From: Porphyromonadaceae bacterium UBA2751
Lineage (GTDB): Bacteria; Bacteroidota; Bacteroidia; Bacteroidales; Muribaculaceae
Reading direction: 5' to 3'
Assembly: GCA_002353285.1 (NCBI GenBank)
Contig: DEJJ01000011.1
Span: 7,659 to 71,658 of the forward strand
DNA: 64,000 nt
Shown piece by piece: positions 44,639-54,044 of this stretch. A model generated the notes under the pieces. That model was not told where the DNA came from and did no database searches. It was given only the letters and a program-made list of their open reading frames with translations. How positions within the stretch are numbered: the stretch's first letter is position 1; each line of letters starts with the position of its first letter. Position numbers and translations under genes: made by a program.

Positions 44639-47104
44639 TTATTTCACAACCTTAATGATGCTCTTAGAACCGTCGTTCATCTCGCGAACCACGATGTTAA
44701 CACCCTGGAATGGGGTTGCGCTCTCAACGCCAGCAGCGTTGTAGAAGCGAACAGCCTTCACGTTCTCCATGTTGATGGTGTCGATGCCAGTCTTAACCTC
44801 GAAGGTTACTGTGATGGCAACATCCTCGGCAGGCATAGTGTAGGTCTGAGTCATCTCGGTGCTGCCCTCGGCGCGTGGTGCACTGAACTCGCCCTCATAG
44901 GGCTCCTCGCTTGGAGTGATAACGATTTCACCAGCCTTAACCTCGATGCCAGTTACTACATAACCCTGCTTAGCAGTAGCGGTAACGGTGAACTTCTGGC
45001 CCTCGGCAACCTTTGTTACCAGGCTCTCAACTGGAGTGCCATCCTCGAGAACAACGGCAACTGTACCGTTTTCCTGCTCGGCGGTGTAGCTGATAAAGCT
45101 CTCAACCACGGGCTCTTGGTGCTCAACGAAGCTGATTGGGTGCAGCTGTGGAGCATTGCTGTAGATAGTAGATACGCCATAAACGTCGTAGGCCTTGCCA
45201 TCGGTGGGATAGTCAACACCAAAGCGGTTGTAAGTTGCAAGAGTTTCCTCGCCAACGACGAGAGTAGTGCCATCGAGAGTAGCGTTCTTAACTACTACAT
45301 AGATGTTCTGGTTGGCCTCATAGTCGGCGATAGCGATTTCCTTAGCAACGAGCTCGGCAGTCTCGGTAGCGGCTTGCATGCCACTCATGTTGGTCATCTC
45401 GATGGTTCCGTTATAGTTAGCCTTCTTAGCGCTAAAGCCAGCGGGGATAACATCGCCAAACTTATAGGTTTGACCAGCATTGCCAAAGATGAGCACGCCA
45501 CCAGTCTCGTCCTGAGCATAGAGGCGCTGACCTGCTTGGCCACTAACAACGAGGTTGCCAGTGAAGACAAACTCGGTGCCGTCCTCGAGAGCGAGGTACT
45601 CGGCAGCAGTAGCCACGGTGAGAGTCTTTACGAACTCTTTAGAAACAATTGGAGAGCAATCCTCGGCCTCGTTGAAGGCGATAGCCTTAACGGTAGTGGT
45701 CTCGGTGATTTCGAATGGAGCGGTGTACTCGGTAGAGTTGATAGTTGGGTCGGTACCATCGGTGGTGTAACGAACGGTAGCGCCCTCTTCCTCGCAAGTG
45801 ATAGTTACTGTGGTAGAGCCAATGAATGGAGTCTCGCCAGTGATAACTGGAGCGGCTACCTCAGTTGCCTGAGCAACGAACTCGAGAGGAAGGAACTGTG
45901 GATTGTTGTAGAAACCTACAATTCCGTACACATCATAAGTGTTGTTATCTTCGGGGATAGTTACGTTAAATGGGCTATTATAATAAGCCACGTTCTGATC
46001 ACCTACAACTAATTTGTTACCATCAATGGTAGCGCCCTTAATTACTGCATACTTGAACGCATTATCAAGTGTTACCTGAGCTGGAGTCATCTCCTCGGCA
46101 GCAATCTCAGCAGTAGTGCTAGCTGCAGCAAAATCGGTTGGGTTTGCTAACTCAGGAGCGCCCTTATAGGTAGTCTTCTTTCCACCAAAACCAGCGGGAA
46201 TCACGTCACCCTTAGTGTAAGTTTGATTTACAGTGCCATAAATCAAGACACCACCGGTTGCATCTTGTGCATAAAGATAGTTATTTTTTTGACCACTTAC
46301 AACCAAATTTCCGGTAAATGTGAACACGGTGTTATCGGCAAGTGCGTTAAACTCGGCTACTGTAGCCACGGTAACAGCCTGGGGCTTGATAGTGTAAGCA
46401 GCAGTTGCAACTGCGCTCTCGTTCTCGCTGGCATCAACAGCGATGGCCTTGATGGTCATTGCCTCGTTAACAACGATAGGCTCCTCGTAGATCACACCCA
46501 CTTCGTTGGCATAAGAAGGAGTGGTGCCATCGGTGGTGTAGATGATCATGTCAGCATCGGGAGCGCTGATTGTAACAGTGGTGCCAGCCTCAACCTCACC
46601 TGCAGCAGGGCTAAAGGTGGGAGGAGTAACGGTCTGGACGGGTGAACCACCCTCTGTATAAGTCACACTAATTGCGCTAACAAACACCTTACCTTTATTA
46701 CCAGTAGATTGGCTAACAACAAAAGATGCACTCGCACCAGTTGCTGTTACTGATGTTCCACTTTCCACTGTTTCTCCATCAAATAACAGAACACCATTGT
46801 CTTTAACCGAATAGGTAACTGTCACCGACTTAAGAGTAGCACCAGAAGCAACCACATTAAGCTCTGCACTCTCATTGGCATAAAGGCGCCAGTTGTGCCC
46901 ATTTGTGTAATACTTTCCAGTATTAGCACCACCAGTTACTGACACAGTAATAATGTCATCCATTGCAAAAGAAGTGTATTGCGTGGCATCTGCCCAGTCA
47001 TTAGCTGTTGCAACATCTTCAATTGTTTTTTCAACAGTTACTTCGGCTGCCCATGCTCCTAGTGCGAGCATGGCCATCATCACGAGAGATAAAAACTTTC
47101 TCAT
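44639..47104 (-). CDS. secreted repeat protein with chitobiase-like C-terminal modules and type IX sorting-like tail
   Basis: An 821-residue exported protein with signal peptide (1-19, LGAWA). After a beta domain (25-160) the chain repeats: a CHB_HEX_C-like module (about 165-240, IYTTDGTTPSY), an OB-like domain (about 245-415, FTGNLVVSGQ, LYAQDATGGVLIYG), then a second copy of both (420-495, RYTTDGTDPT; 500-665, FTGNLVVSGQ, LYAQDETGGVLIFG). The two OB-like copies are similar enough to indicate duplication. The last 40 residues (VRFYNAAGVES ... PFQGVNIVV ... IIKVVK) have the look of a type A T9SS sorting domain, which would make it a PorV/PorU cargo. The binding target is unknown. Confidence 0.82.
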   Translation of the reverse strand: MRKFLSLVMMAMLALGAWAAEVTVEKTIEDVATANDWADATQYTSFAMDDIITVSVTGGANTGKYYTNGHNWRLYANESAELNVVASGATLKSVTVTYSVKDNGVLLFDGETVESGTSVTATGASASFVVSQSTGNKGKVFVSAISVTYTEGGSPVQTVTPPTFSPAAGEVEAGTTVTISAPDADMIIYTTDGTTPSYANEVGVIYEEPIVVNEAMTIKAIAVDASENESAVATAAYTIKPQAVTVATVAEFNALADNTVFTFTGNLVVSGQKNNYLYAQDATGGVLIYGTVNQTYTKGDVIPAGFGGKKTTYKGAPELANPTDFAAASTTAEIAAEEMTPAQVTLDNAFKYAVIKGATIDGNKLVVGDQNVAYYNSPFNVTIPEDNNTYDVYGIVGFYNNPQFLPLEFVAQATEVAAPVITGETPFIGSTTVTITCEEEGATVRYTTDGTDPTINSTEYTAPFEITETTTVKAIAFNEAEDCSPIVSKEFVKTLTVATAAEYLALEDGTEFVFTGNLVVSGQAGQRLYAQDETGGVLIFGNAGQTYKFGDVIPAGFSAKKANYNGTIEMTNMSGMQAATETAELVAKEIAIADYEANQNIYVVVKNATLDGTTLVVGEETLATYNRFGVDYPTDGKAYDVYGVSTIYSNAPQLHPISFVEHQEPVVESFISYTAEQENGTVAVVLEDGTPVESLVTKVAEGQKFTVTATAKQGYVVTGIEVKAGEIVITPSEEPYEGEFSAPRAEGSTEMTQTYTMPAEDVAITVTFEVKTGIDTINMENVKAVRFYNAAGVESATPFQGVNIVVREMNDGSKSIIKVVK

Positions 47105-47272
47105 AAAAAATGAATTAAGTTTAAGAAGTTAATTAATTTGTTGTTTAAACAAAAAAGGTGTGTTTCAGACAGTTAAGCTAAAACACTCCTTTTCTTGCTG
47201 CAAAGGTAGTGATTTTTTCAATACGATGTCTCTTGTGAGCAGTTTTTTAAGATATGTTATAAAACAGGTCGG

Positions 47273-48118
47273 TTATCGGTTCTTGACCACTGCCACATAT
47301 ATAATAAGGATGATGTTCATCATCAGTGCGTAGATGATGGCAGGGATGGCGATGAGGTCGTTGTTGAACACAAGCGGACTGCTTGCGATGGCGATGGCCT
47401 GAGCGGCATTCTGCATGCCAATCTCGATGACGATGGTGCGACGCTCGCGAGTGTTGAGGCGCATGAGCCATGCCATGAGCACCCCAGCCGCCATTGCCAG
47501 CAAAATCAGCACAGTGATTGAAAGGCCCAGCTGGCCAAACTTGTTGATTATCGCCTCTCTATTTTGGATAAAGAAGACAGTGGCAAGGAAGATGAGTGCC
47601 GGGAAAGCAATCTTGGAGAGCACTTTGTGAATTTTGTTGGCCACCCAATAGGAACGCTTGCGCACGGCAATGCCCACAGCAATGGGCAGGAACATTAGCA
47701 CAATGTTCTGCATCACGAGTTTGCCCACTGGTAAGTGCACGTTGACCTGGCTTCCAGCGCTGGCCGTCACCCAGTCCATGATGAGCGGCACGGTGAATAG
47801 CGTGATAATGCTGCTGCATGCGGTGAGCGACACCGAGAGTGCCACATCGCCCCGAGCAAGCATTGAAAACACATTTGACGAACTGCCGCCAGGGCAACAC
47901 GCAATAAGCACAAAGCCAATGAGGAAGATAGGGTCGAGATGAAACATTCGCCCAATCATCCAAGCCAGTGCCGGCAACACAATTATCTGCCCTATCAAGC
48001 CCGCTACCACAGGCTTGGGTCGATATTTGAAGAACTTAAAGTCTTCAAGCTCAAGATTCAAACCCAGCTCGAACATCAAGAGCGTTAAGATGGGCAATAC
48101 TATCCAAATGGTGTTCAT
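47273..48118 (-). CDS. bile acid:sodium symporter (BASS) family transporter
   Basis: A 281-residue protein with about nine hydrophobic helices. Family marks: LMFELGLNLELEDF in the first part, VLIACCPGGSSSNVFSMLARGDVALSVSLTACSSI (the crossing-helix motif with Gly-Gly-Ser-Ser-Asn), and the C-terminal helix with EIGMQNAAQAIAIASS. BASS proteins carry bile acids, pantoate, pyruvate or other organic anions; the substrate cannot be predicted. The porin gene lies just upstream on the same strand (50 bp). Confidence 0.92.
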   Translation of the reverse strand: MNTIWIVLPILTLLMFELGLNLELEDFKFFKYRPKPVVAGLIGQIIVLPALAWMIGRMFHLDPIFLIGFVLIACCPGGSSSNVFSMLARGDVALSVSLTACSSIITLFTVPLIMDWVTASAGSQVNVHLPVGKLVMQNIVLMFLPIAVGIAVRKRSYWVANKIHKVLSKIAFPALIFLATVFFIQNREAIINKFGQLGLSITVLILLAMAAGVLMAWLMRLNTRERRTIVIEIGMQNAAQAIAIASSPLVFNNDLIAIPAIIYALMMNIILIIYVAVVKNR

Positions 48119-48168
48119 TGTCGTCGTGTTAAATAGGAGATGTAGGAATTATGTGGATTGTGTCGTGG

Positions 48169-49347
48169 TTAGAAGGCGATTTGGAGCTGGGTGATCCAGG
48201 CCTTGGTGTCGGGACCAGTGTTGCGGTCGCTGACCACATACTGAGTGCTGAGGCGGCACTTCTTGTAGAACCAGTACTGCAAGCCAATGAGATAGTTGTT
48301 GGTGCTGGTCCAAGCGGGCGAAGCTTCGCGTGCAGCCTTGTCGAGCGCTGTGTTCTTGTTGAGGTGGTCATAGTCGAGCACGAGGTCAAGCCCTCGAAAC
48401 AGTCGGCACCAAAATTCGGCGTAAAAAGCACGATTGCCCACAGGGCCGTTCTTGCCCCACATATACTCTGTGCGCAGCTTGAGTGGTCGCCAGTTGAACT
48501 CGGCACCCACTGCCCAGCGGTTGCGGGTGTAGTCCTTGCCTTGCTCCACTGCGGCAAACTGGTCGACATCGCGGGCGTTGCCTTTGCCCAGAATCATCGA
48601 TGCCGAGAGCGTGAGCTCCCTGATGGGCAGCACGTTGAGCATTGCCGCCACATCCTTGTGCCGGTTGTTGTCGCGAGTGTTGATGCCAGCACCGTTAAAG
48701 AGGCCCAGGCTGTAGTTCAGGTAGCGATGCCCATCGCTTGCAGGGATGGCGTCGCCAGTAATCATCAATCCCAGGTCGCGGCCAGCATAGTTGCCATAGA
48801 GCGGATCGCCAGCAATGCCTGCCATGTAGCGCGTGCCCTCGTTCAGGTTAATGTTGCCGAGCAAGGTTGGCGAGATGATATTCTCCATGGTGTAAGGCGT
48901 CTTGAACTGACCCACCCTGAGCTTGAGCTCGGGCAGGAAGGCATACTGGGCGTAGTATTCATGCAGGATTTTAGAAGCCTGAGTAGTGCCCACATCAAGC
49001 ATGAGGAAGAAACTGAGCTTACGGGTGAGCTCGGCATTAGCCATGAGGATGATGCGTGCTATGCTGAATGAATTATCGGTTGTGCTGCCGGTTTTAGTCA
49101 TGTCGTACTTGCCCTGTGCATAACCAAAGAGAGTGAGCTTGCTGGGCCCGATGTGAATGTTGAGTGGCTGCACCGGTTGTTCCCCGTCGTGCGGCTTGGT
49201 GGCCATGATGGCGCTGTCGGTTGTGTTGAGTGTTGAGACACTCACCGCTATTTTTTTCTCGCTCGGTGCATTCTCATTCCCGCTTGCCATTGCAACCAAC
49301 GGCACCATTGCGAGGGCAATCATCACAAGTTTTCTAATAGAATTCAT
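48169..49347 (-). CDS. outer-membrane porin, phosphate-selective (OprP) type
   Basis: A 392-residue exported barrel protein with signal peptide (1-21, PLVAMA). The mature part shows alternating amphipathic strands and features of the porin O/P family: FGYAQGKYDM, VGQFKTPYTMENIISPTLL, RDLGLMITGDAI, LNYSLGLFNGAGINTRDNN and a C-terminal strand ending in Phe (TQLQIAF), the barrel-insertion signal. Substrate not determinable. It lies upstream of the BASS transporter gene and may be cotranscribed with it. The promoter is at 49376-49407. Confidence 0.88.
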   Translation of the reverse strand: MNSIRKLVMIALAMVPLVAMASGNENAPSEKKIAVSVSTLNTTDSAIMATKPHDGEQPVQPLNIHIGPSKLTLFGYAQGKYDMTKTGSTTDNSFSIARIILMANAELTRKLSFFLMLDVGTTQASKILHEYYAQYAFLPELKLRVGQFKTPYTMENIISPTLLGNINLNEGTRYMAGIAGDPLYGNYAGRDLGLMITGDAIPASDGHRYLNYSLGLFNGAGINTRDNNRHKDVAAMLNVLPIRELTLSASMILGKGNARDVDQFAAVEQGKDYTRNRWAVGAEFNWRPLKLRTEYMWGKNGPVGNRAFYAEFWCRLFRGLDLVLDYDHLNKNTALDKAAREASPAWTSTNNYLIGLQYWFYKKCRLSTQYVVSDRNTGPDTKAWITQLQIAF

Positions 49348-49375
49348 AATAATTTTTGTGGTTTATTTTGCGGTG

Positions 49376-49407
49376 CAAAGGTAACACATTTTTGTGCCAA
49401 TAACAAA
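49376..49407 (-). promoter_or_regulatory. promoter of the porin gene
   Basis: Minus strand TTTG (49407-49404), 20-nt gap, TACCTTTG (49383-49376), 28 bp before the start codon. Confidence 0.8.
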
Positions 49408-49474
49408 CAAGTGGAATCTTATTACAAGAGCCCACTTATAAACATTTCAGCAACAAGAAAGTCCTTATTACTAC

Positions 49475-50560
49475 TTATTTCGATAAATCTTTCTCAAACA
49501 GCTTGTCAACCGCCGCCTTAACGTCGGGGGCCAACACAGGGATGTTGTGAGCCTTCTCAAAACTGCGCAACTCATTGATGTCCATGTCCACCTTGTTTTC
49601 CTTGCGCAACTGCTTGTACTCTTTCTTGTCGATATAGTTATAGTCGGTGGCATAAGCCTGAAGCAGAATCATGTAACGAGTGCTGCTGTGACTATGCTCA
49701 GCCGAAATCTGCCACTGGCGCATGAGAAAGTCGTCGTTGCGTGAGCGCCCATCCTCGTCGATGCGATACACCTCGTAAAAAGTCTCTTCTCTGGCTTTTA
49801 TTTTCTCTTCTTTAACCTTCTTTCCCTTGGCCTTGGCCTCGGCATTCTTGCGATTAGCAAGGAATCTCCTGGCGTTGAACGACGTGGTGCGAGTGCGAGC
49901 CACAGTGTCGGTGTCGATATATCCCAGCGTGCACACGCTGTCACGCACCATTATTCGCCCCGATGGCTCGGTACTGAGAGTGAGCTGCCCACGCTCGACT
50001 AAGTCGAGAATCTTTTGATAGGTGGATTTATCATGAATCTGCCCCAACTTGTCGATGCGACCTCCAACGAGAGTGCTAATCAAGAAACGCAGAAGCCCCG
50101 ACTCTCCTTTTGACAGGCTGCGAGTCTTGCTCGACGTCTTGTGGTTGGCAAACTCATAAGTGTTGTCAATCACACCGCCACGATAGTACAATGGCCCGTC
50201 GTCATCAAGATAAATCATGCGGAAATAAGTCTGAACATAGGCAAGTTCCTTAGGCTTCACCTCCACATCGGGCAACACATATTCAACATCCTCCATCACA
50301 ATGCGGCCCTCGGCAATATCGGCAAGAGGCACTGCGATATCCTTAAAGGCCAAGTGCGACAAGTTAAGCACCCGAGCACCCTTGGCATCAGCCAGCCACC
50401 CGTCATTGTCGGTCGTGCCAATAAACACACCTTTCTCATTGGTCACACACACGCAGGCAATAGGTAGCCCATCGCTATCCACCACCTGAATGCGCTGAGC
50501 ATTCACCCAAAATGCTGGCAGAAACAGCAAAAGACCAAAAAACAATATTTTTCTAAACAT
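49475..50560 (-). CDS. exported protein with carboxypeptidase-like regulatory domain, function unknown
   Basis: A 361-residue protein with signal peptide (1-21, FWVNAQ). Residues about 22-95 form a CarboxypepD-regulatory-like beta sandwich (QVVDSDGLPIACVCVTNEKGVFIGTTDNDGWL). The remainder is helical and charged (AEAKAKGKKVKEEKIKARE; DKKEYKQLRKENK) and has no barrel strands, so it is not a TonB receptor in spite of the N-terminal domain. I do not recognise the C-terminal part. Confidence 0.72.
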   Translation of the reverse strand: MFRKILFFGLLLFLPAFWVNAQRIQVVDSDGLPIACVCVTNEKGVFIGTTDNDGWLADAKGARVLNLSHLAFKDIAVPLADIAEGRIVMEDVEYVLPDVEVKPKELAYVQTYFRMIYLDDDGPLYYRGGVIDNTYEFANHKTSSKTRSLSKGESGLLRFLISTLVGGRIDKLGQIHDKSTYQKILDLVERGQLTLSTEPSGRIMVRDSVCTLGYIDTDTVARTRTTSFNARRFLANRKNAEAKAKGKKVKEEKIKAREETFYEVYRIDEDGRSRNDDFLMRQWQISAEHSHSSTRYMILLQAYATDYNYIDKKEYKQLRKENKVDMDINELRSFEKAHNIPVLAPDVKAAVDKLFEKDLSK

Positions 50561-50620
50561 AATCTCGTTATATCTATATTTCTAATAAAAATTCGTTACC
50601 ATTATTGAATTGCTTTTAAT

Positions 50621-51679
50621 TTACAGCACTGCAAAATTAATAACGTCAATATCATTGTATTTTGCAATCACCCTGTCATTCATCCATATCAATATATCAA
50701 TCTCAACCTCAGTCTCACCATTGGCTAATTTCTTATCATAACATTCAAAAGTGAGCATATACAAGTCATCGCCATAGGTGATCAACTCCTCGGCAAACGA
50801 AAACCTAATCTTCTCCTGTCGAGGCGTCAGCACATGACGAGGCTCGCCATCCACCCATAGCACAGCATGCATGTTGCCGTCGTCACCATCCTCATAGCCA
50901 CAAGCATACACATGACCATTCAGCCGAGCCACCGAACTCACATGGCCAAGCGGAATATCAACCTCAGGAGTGGGAGGGTTGAATGTGCGAGGGAGCACCT
51001 GCAACTGCTGGTCAATCCAGATGCAAGGCTCAAAACCCACATGACCACCCACGATAGTGTGCACCGTGTCGTAGGCATAGATTGCAGTAGCATGGCCACT
51101 CACATCATCGCTCGGCTTCGGCAGGATAGCCTTAGCATATCGCCCCTTATGCTCATAGTAGAGCACAGCATCGTTTGGCCGGTTATCGTCGCCATGATAT
51201 TCCATTCCGGTGAGATAGCACTTACCATTGCTCACAGCAAGACACCTGCCCGCGGGGTTGAAATCCTCACAATCGTCAAGAGGGAAAATACCGCTGTTCT
51301 TCAAGATGTAAGGATAATCAAACAGATAAATGTAATAGTCCCACTTCGCAATACCCTGCGTCTCGTGATTCACACTATCAATAAAATCAATGTGCAGCGT
51401 GTTCCACTTCCCATTCTTCCAGTAACCAACCTTACCCTTCGTGCTTTTTCCTGACACAAAGTAGTCATCACCGTCACTGATGATCTCACTCGCGTATTCA
51501 CAGTTGGGAAGCTCCATGATCCTATCGCCCATCAGGTCATAAATGTGACCTTCGGATGTGAGCACATATACTTGGCGCTCACCCCTGCGCTTCACCACAT
51601 TAGGGTCGTCATGCTCACACGAAGCGAGAAAGAAAAACACACCTATTATCAGCAGAATTTGAATCTTTAGAGTTCGCAT
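50621..51679 (-). CDS. hypothetical lipoprotein, beta-propeller-like
   Basis: A 352-residue protein with lipobox FFLASC (Cys about 21), followed by EHDDPN. Repeated short blocks such as YVLTSEGHIYDLMGD, GYWKNGKWNTL, CYLTGMEYHGDDN and HVYACGYEDGDDGN resemble the blades of a propeller; no catalytic motif is visible. The frame extends to 51697, but that would overlap the TAATTTTG box at 51695-51702, so ATG 51679 is the start. Confidence 0.72.
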   Translation of the reverse strand: MRTLKIQILLIIGVFFFLASCEHDDPNVVKRRGERQVYVLTSEGHIYDLMGDRIMELPNCEYASEIISDGDDYFVSGKSTKGKVGYWKNGKWNTLHIDFIDSVNHETQGIAKWDYYIYLFDYPYILKNSGIFPLDDCEDFNPAGRCLAVSNGKCYLTGMEYHGDDNRPNDAVLYYEHKGRYAKAILPKPSDDVSGHATAIYAYDTVHTIVGGHVGFEPCIWIDQQLQVLPRTFNPPTPEVDIPLGHVSSVARLNGHVYACGYEDGDDGNMHAVLWVDGEPRHVLTPRQEKIRFSFAEELITYGDDLYMLTFECYDKKLANGETEVEIDILIWMNDRVIAKYNDIDVINFAVL

Positions 51680-51817
51680 ATCATCTTTTTTTTGCAAAAT
51701 TAAAAAAAAATCTCAATAGAGACATTATTCACACCAAAAAACTTATCCCACAGCACCTTTAAAACTCAACCGCTTTTTCTAAGCCAACCCAAAACACACA
51801 TCTGACACCACAACAAA

Positions 51818-51850
51818 AAAACAGGGAACCCTCCACAAGTTCCCCGTCTT
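51818..51850 (-). terminator. intrinsic terminator of tRNA-Arg
   Basis: Minus strand GGGAAC / GTTCCC stem with a 9-nt loop, followed by TGTTTTTTT. Confidence 0.75.
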
Positions 51851-51885
51851 AATTATCAATCACAAATTTTTCTTAACGAAAAAAG

Positions 51886-51959
51886 TGAATCGGCTGGGAT
51901 TCGAACCCAGGACCCACAGCTTAGAAGGCTGTTGCTCTATCCAGCTGAGCTACCGATCC
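51886..51959 (-). tRNA. tRNA-Arg (anticodon TCT)
   Basis: A 74-nt cloverleaf: acceptor GGATCGG paired with CCGATTC (one G-U), D-arm GCTC-AGCTGGATAGAGC, anticodon loop CTTCTAA, T-arm CTGGG-TTCGAAT-CCCAG and discriminator A. CCA is not encoded. Reads AGA codons. It has its own promoter and terminator. Confidence 0.96.
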
Positions 51960-51996
51960 CAGTCTTCAAGTGGATTACACTCCACAAAAAGCGGTG

Positions 51997-52027
51997 CAAA
52001 GTTAATACATTTTTGCTTAACAGCAAA
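51997..52027 (-). promoter_or_regulatory. promoter of tRNA-Arg
   Basis: Minus strand TTTG (52027-52024), 19-nt gap, TAACTTTG (52004-51997). Confidence 0.8.
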
Positions 52028-52095
52028 ATTTGTAAAATAAATGTTGCGATTTTACATAAATTAGACGCGACTCATCCACACAAAGCTCAAATATA

Positions 52096-52127
52096 TTTGG
52101 TTATTCACTAGGCTTGCACTAATTTTG
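52096..52127 (+). promoter_or_regulatory. queA promoter
   Basis: TTTG (52096-52099), 20-nt gap, TAATTTTG (52120-52127). Transcription would begin near 52133, after the longer possible start at 52125. Confidence 0.82.
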
Positions 52128-52151
52128 CAGCTCAAAAAAACACTTTTAAAC

Positions 52152-53378
52152 ATGGAAATAATCGAAAAAGTGCGCAATCTGCACATCGCCAACTATAATT
52201 ATGAGCTCCCCGACGAGTGCATTGCCAAGCATCCGCTGCAAGAACGAGAACAGTGCAAGGTGCTCATGTATAGTGGTGGCAGGATTGAGGAGCACCGCTT
52301 TCACGAGGTACCCAGCCTGCTGCCGCAGGATGCTATGCTGGTCTACAACAACACACGCGTGATTAATGCAAGACTGCGCTTTCGCAAGGCCACAGGCAGC
52401 ATGATTGAGATCTTCTGTCTTGAGCCCGTGACTCCACGCGACTATCAACTGATATTCCAAACCACAAGCCAATGCACATGGCTGTGCCTGGTGGGCAACA
52501 GCAAGCGCTGGAAGAGCGGCAATCTGCTACAGCAAGTTACTGTTGACGGCGAGAGCGTGGACGTGACCGCCACACGTGGCGAGCGACGCGGCAACGCCTT
52601 TGAGATAACCTTCACATGGAGTGGCAACGATGTCACCTTTGCATCGCTTCTCGATGCCATGGGAGAAATCCCCATTCCACCCTACCTGAACCGCAACACT
52701 GAGCAGAGCGACTTGACCGACTACCAAACGGTGTACAGCCACATTGATGGCAGCGTGGCAGCTCCAACGGCAGGACTGCACTTCACCGACGAGGTGCTTG
52801 CCGAGTGCGACCGCCGCGGCATTGCCAGGCGCGAACTAACGCTGCACGTGGGGGCCGGCACATTCCAGCCCGTGAAGAGCGACAACATAGGCGACCACGA
52901 CATGCACACCGAGTTCATTAGCGTGCCGCGCAACCTTCTTGCCGAACTTGCCACCACCCAGCGGCCAGTGATTGCTGTGGGCACTACAAGCGTGCGCACC
53001 CTCGAGAGCCTGTACTATGTGGGGCAAATTCTTGAGTCAACCCCCGACGCTACCGAGGAGGAGCTGCGCGTGACACAATGGATGCCCTACACCACTCCAT
53101 GTGAAATATCGGTGCAGCAGTCGCTGCAAAACATTGTGGACTATCTCGACCGCCACGGCGCCAGCGACTACCTGGGCAGCACTCAACTAATGATTGCCCC
53201 TGGCTACACTTATCGCATTGTCAAGGGCATGATCACCAACTTCCACCAGCCGCAGAGCACGCTGCTGCTACTTGTTGCAGCCTTCGTGGGCAACGACAAC
53301 TGGCGAGGCATCTACAACTACGCCCTCGAGCACGACTTCCGCTTCCTGAGCTACGGCGACGCCTGCCTGTTCCTGTAA
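52152..53378 (+). CDS. queA: S-adenosylmethionine:tRNA ribosyltransferase-isomerase
   Basis: Adds the cyclopentane ring precursor of queuosine to tRNA, using the ribosyl part of SAM. From the ATG at 52152 the protein has 408 residues, longer than the ~350 typical of the family, with extra residues around the middle and C-terminal parts. Motifs: YELPDECIAKHPLQERE, YNNTRVINARLRF, GEIPIPPYLNR, SVAAPTAGLHFT, LHVGAGTFQPVK and the C-terminal TNFHQPQSTLLLLVAAF with GDACLFL. Other queuosine genes are not in the window. Confidence 0.95.
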   Translation: MEIIEKVRNLHIANYNYELPDECIAKHPLQEREQCKVLMYSGGRIEEHRFHEVPSLLPQDAMLVYNNTRVINARLRFRKATGSMIEIFCLEPVTPRDYQLIFQTTSQCTWLCLVGNSKRWKSGNLLQQVTVDGESVDVTATRGERRGNAFEITFTWSGNDVTFASLLDAMGEIPIPPYLNRNTEQSDLTDYQTVYSHIDGSVAAPTAGLHFTDEVLAECDRRGIARRELTLHVGAGTFQPVKSDNIGDHDMHTEFISVPRNLLAELATTQRPVIAVGTTSVRTLESLYYVGQILESTPDATEEELRVTQWMPYTTPCEISVQQSLQNIVDYLDRHGASDYLGSTQLMIAPGYTYRIVKGMITNFHQPQSTLLLLVAAFVGNDNWRGIYNYALEHDFRFLSYGDACLFL

Positions 53379-53407
53379 CGAAATCATTCACACTGCTCCC
53401 AATAAAA

Positions 53408-53440
53408 TCACCCGCCACAAGTCAGTCCTGCGGCGGGTGA
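53408..53440. terminator. hairpin between convergent queA and the lipoprotein gene
   Basis: Perfect 9-bp stem TCACCCGCC / GGCGGGTGA with a 15-nt loop; may serve both directions, though without a clear T-run on either side. Confidence 0.6.
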
Positions 53441-53468
53441 ATGATTCATTGTTGTGTTTCTCCACTAA

Positions 53469-54044
53469 TTACTTGAGTGCTGTAGCAGCAACGATGTCGT
53501 TGAGATTCTTGAGCAGCACTTGCTTGAGCTCATCTCCCTTCATGGGAGTGCCACCAGGCATGATATTGAATGTAACAAAACCGTCGCCCTTAGCCACCAG
53601 TGCACGATACTCGGTGCGGCCATCTTCCTCCTTGACAAACATCTTGCAGGTTTTGTCGCCCACGGTGATGTCGTCGGTGGGTTTGAAGCCGTTCTTGCCA
53701 TAGTTCTCGGCAATGCCCTCGGCCTTTTCAAGAGTGTAGTTCAGAGACGCTGTGGTGTGAGGGTTCTCCTTAAGCCTGAGGTTGCATGAGCTGTTAACCA
53801 TTCGGCTCGAAGCCTGCCATCCTTCGGGAACAGTGAGAGTGTAATTGTCGCAACTGAGTTCCTTTTGGTCCTCAATTTTCACTTTCTCGCCCTGAGCCTC
53901 AGCGTCATCCTGAGCTTGCGCATCGTCGGTTACTTGCTCTTGCGATGCCGAGCCGCTTGCTGCAGCATCTTTCTTTCCTTCACACGACATCAGTGTAAAT
54001 GCCGCCAAAGCAGCAATTGCTACCAAACTAAATACTTTCTTCAT
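53469..54044 (-). CDS. hypothetical lipoprotein, 191 residues
   Basis: Lipobox TLMSC (Cys20) followed by a low-complexity, acidic linker (about 22-58, rich in Ala, Gln, Asp). A compact beta domain covers about 62-191 (CDNYTLTVPEGWQASS, CNLRLKENPHTTASLNY, GFVTFNIMPGGTP). The layout is close to proteins annotated only as lipoproteins in gut Bacteroidales; no enzyme motif is visible. It ends LNDIVAATALK. A complete promoter that reads toward it lies 450 bp upstream (54500-54530). Confidence 0.75.
   Translation of the reverse strand: MKKVFSLVAIAALAAFTLMSCEGKKDAAASGSASQEQVTDDAQAQDDAEAQGEKVKIEDQKELSCDNYTLTVPEGWQASSRMVNSSCNLRLKENPHTTASLNYTLEKAEGIAENYGKNGFKPTDDITVGDKTCKMFVKEEDGRTEYRALVAKGDGFVTFNIMPGGTPMKGDELKQVLLKNLNDIVAATALK

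Noticed and set aside
44597..46012. Plus-strand open frame of 471 codons opposite the chitobiase-module gene
   Set aside because: Composition rich in Leu, Ser, Asn and no recognisable motif; the minus-strand protein has a signal peptide, repeated domains and a sorting tail.
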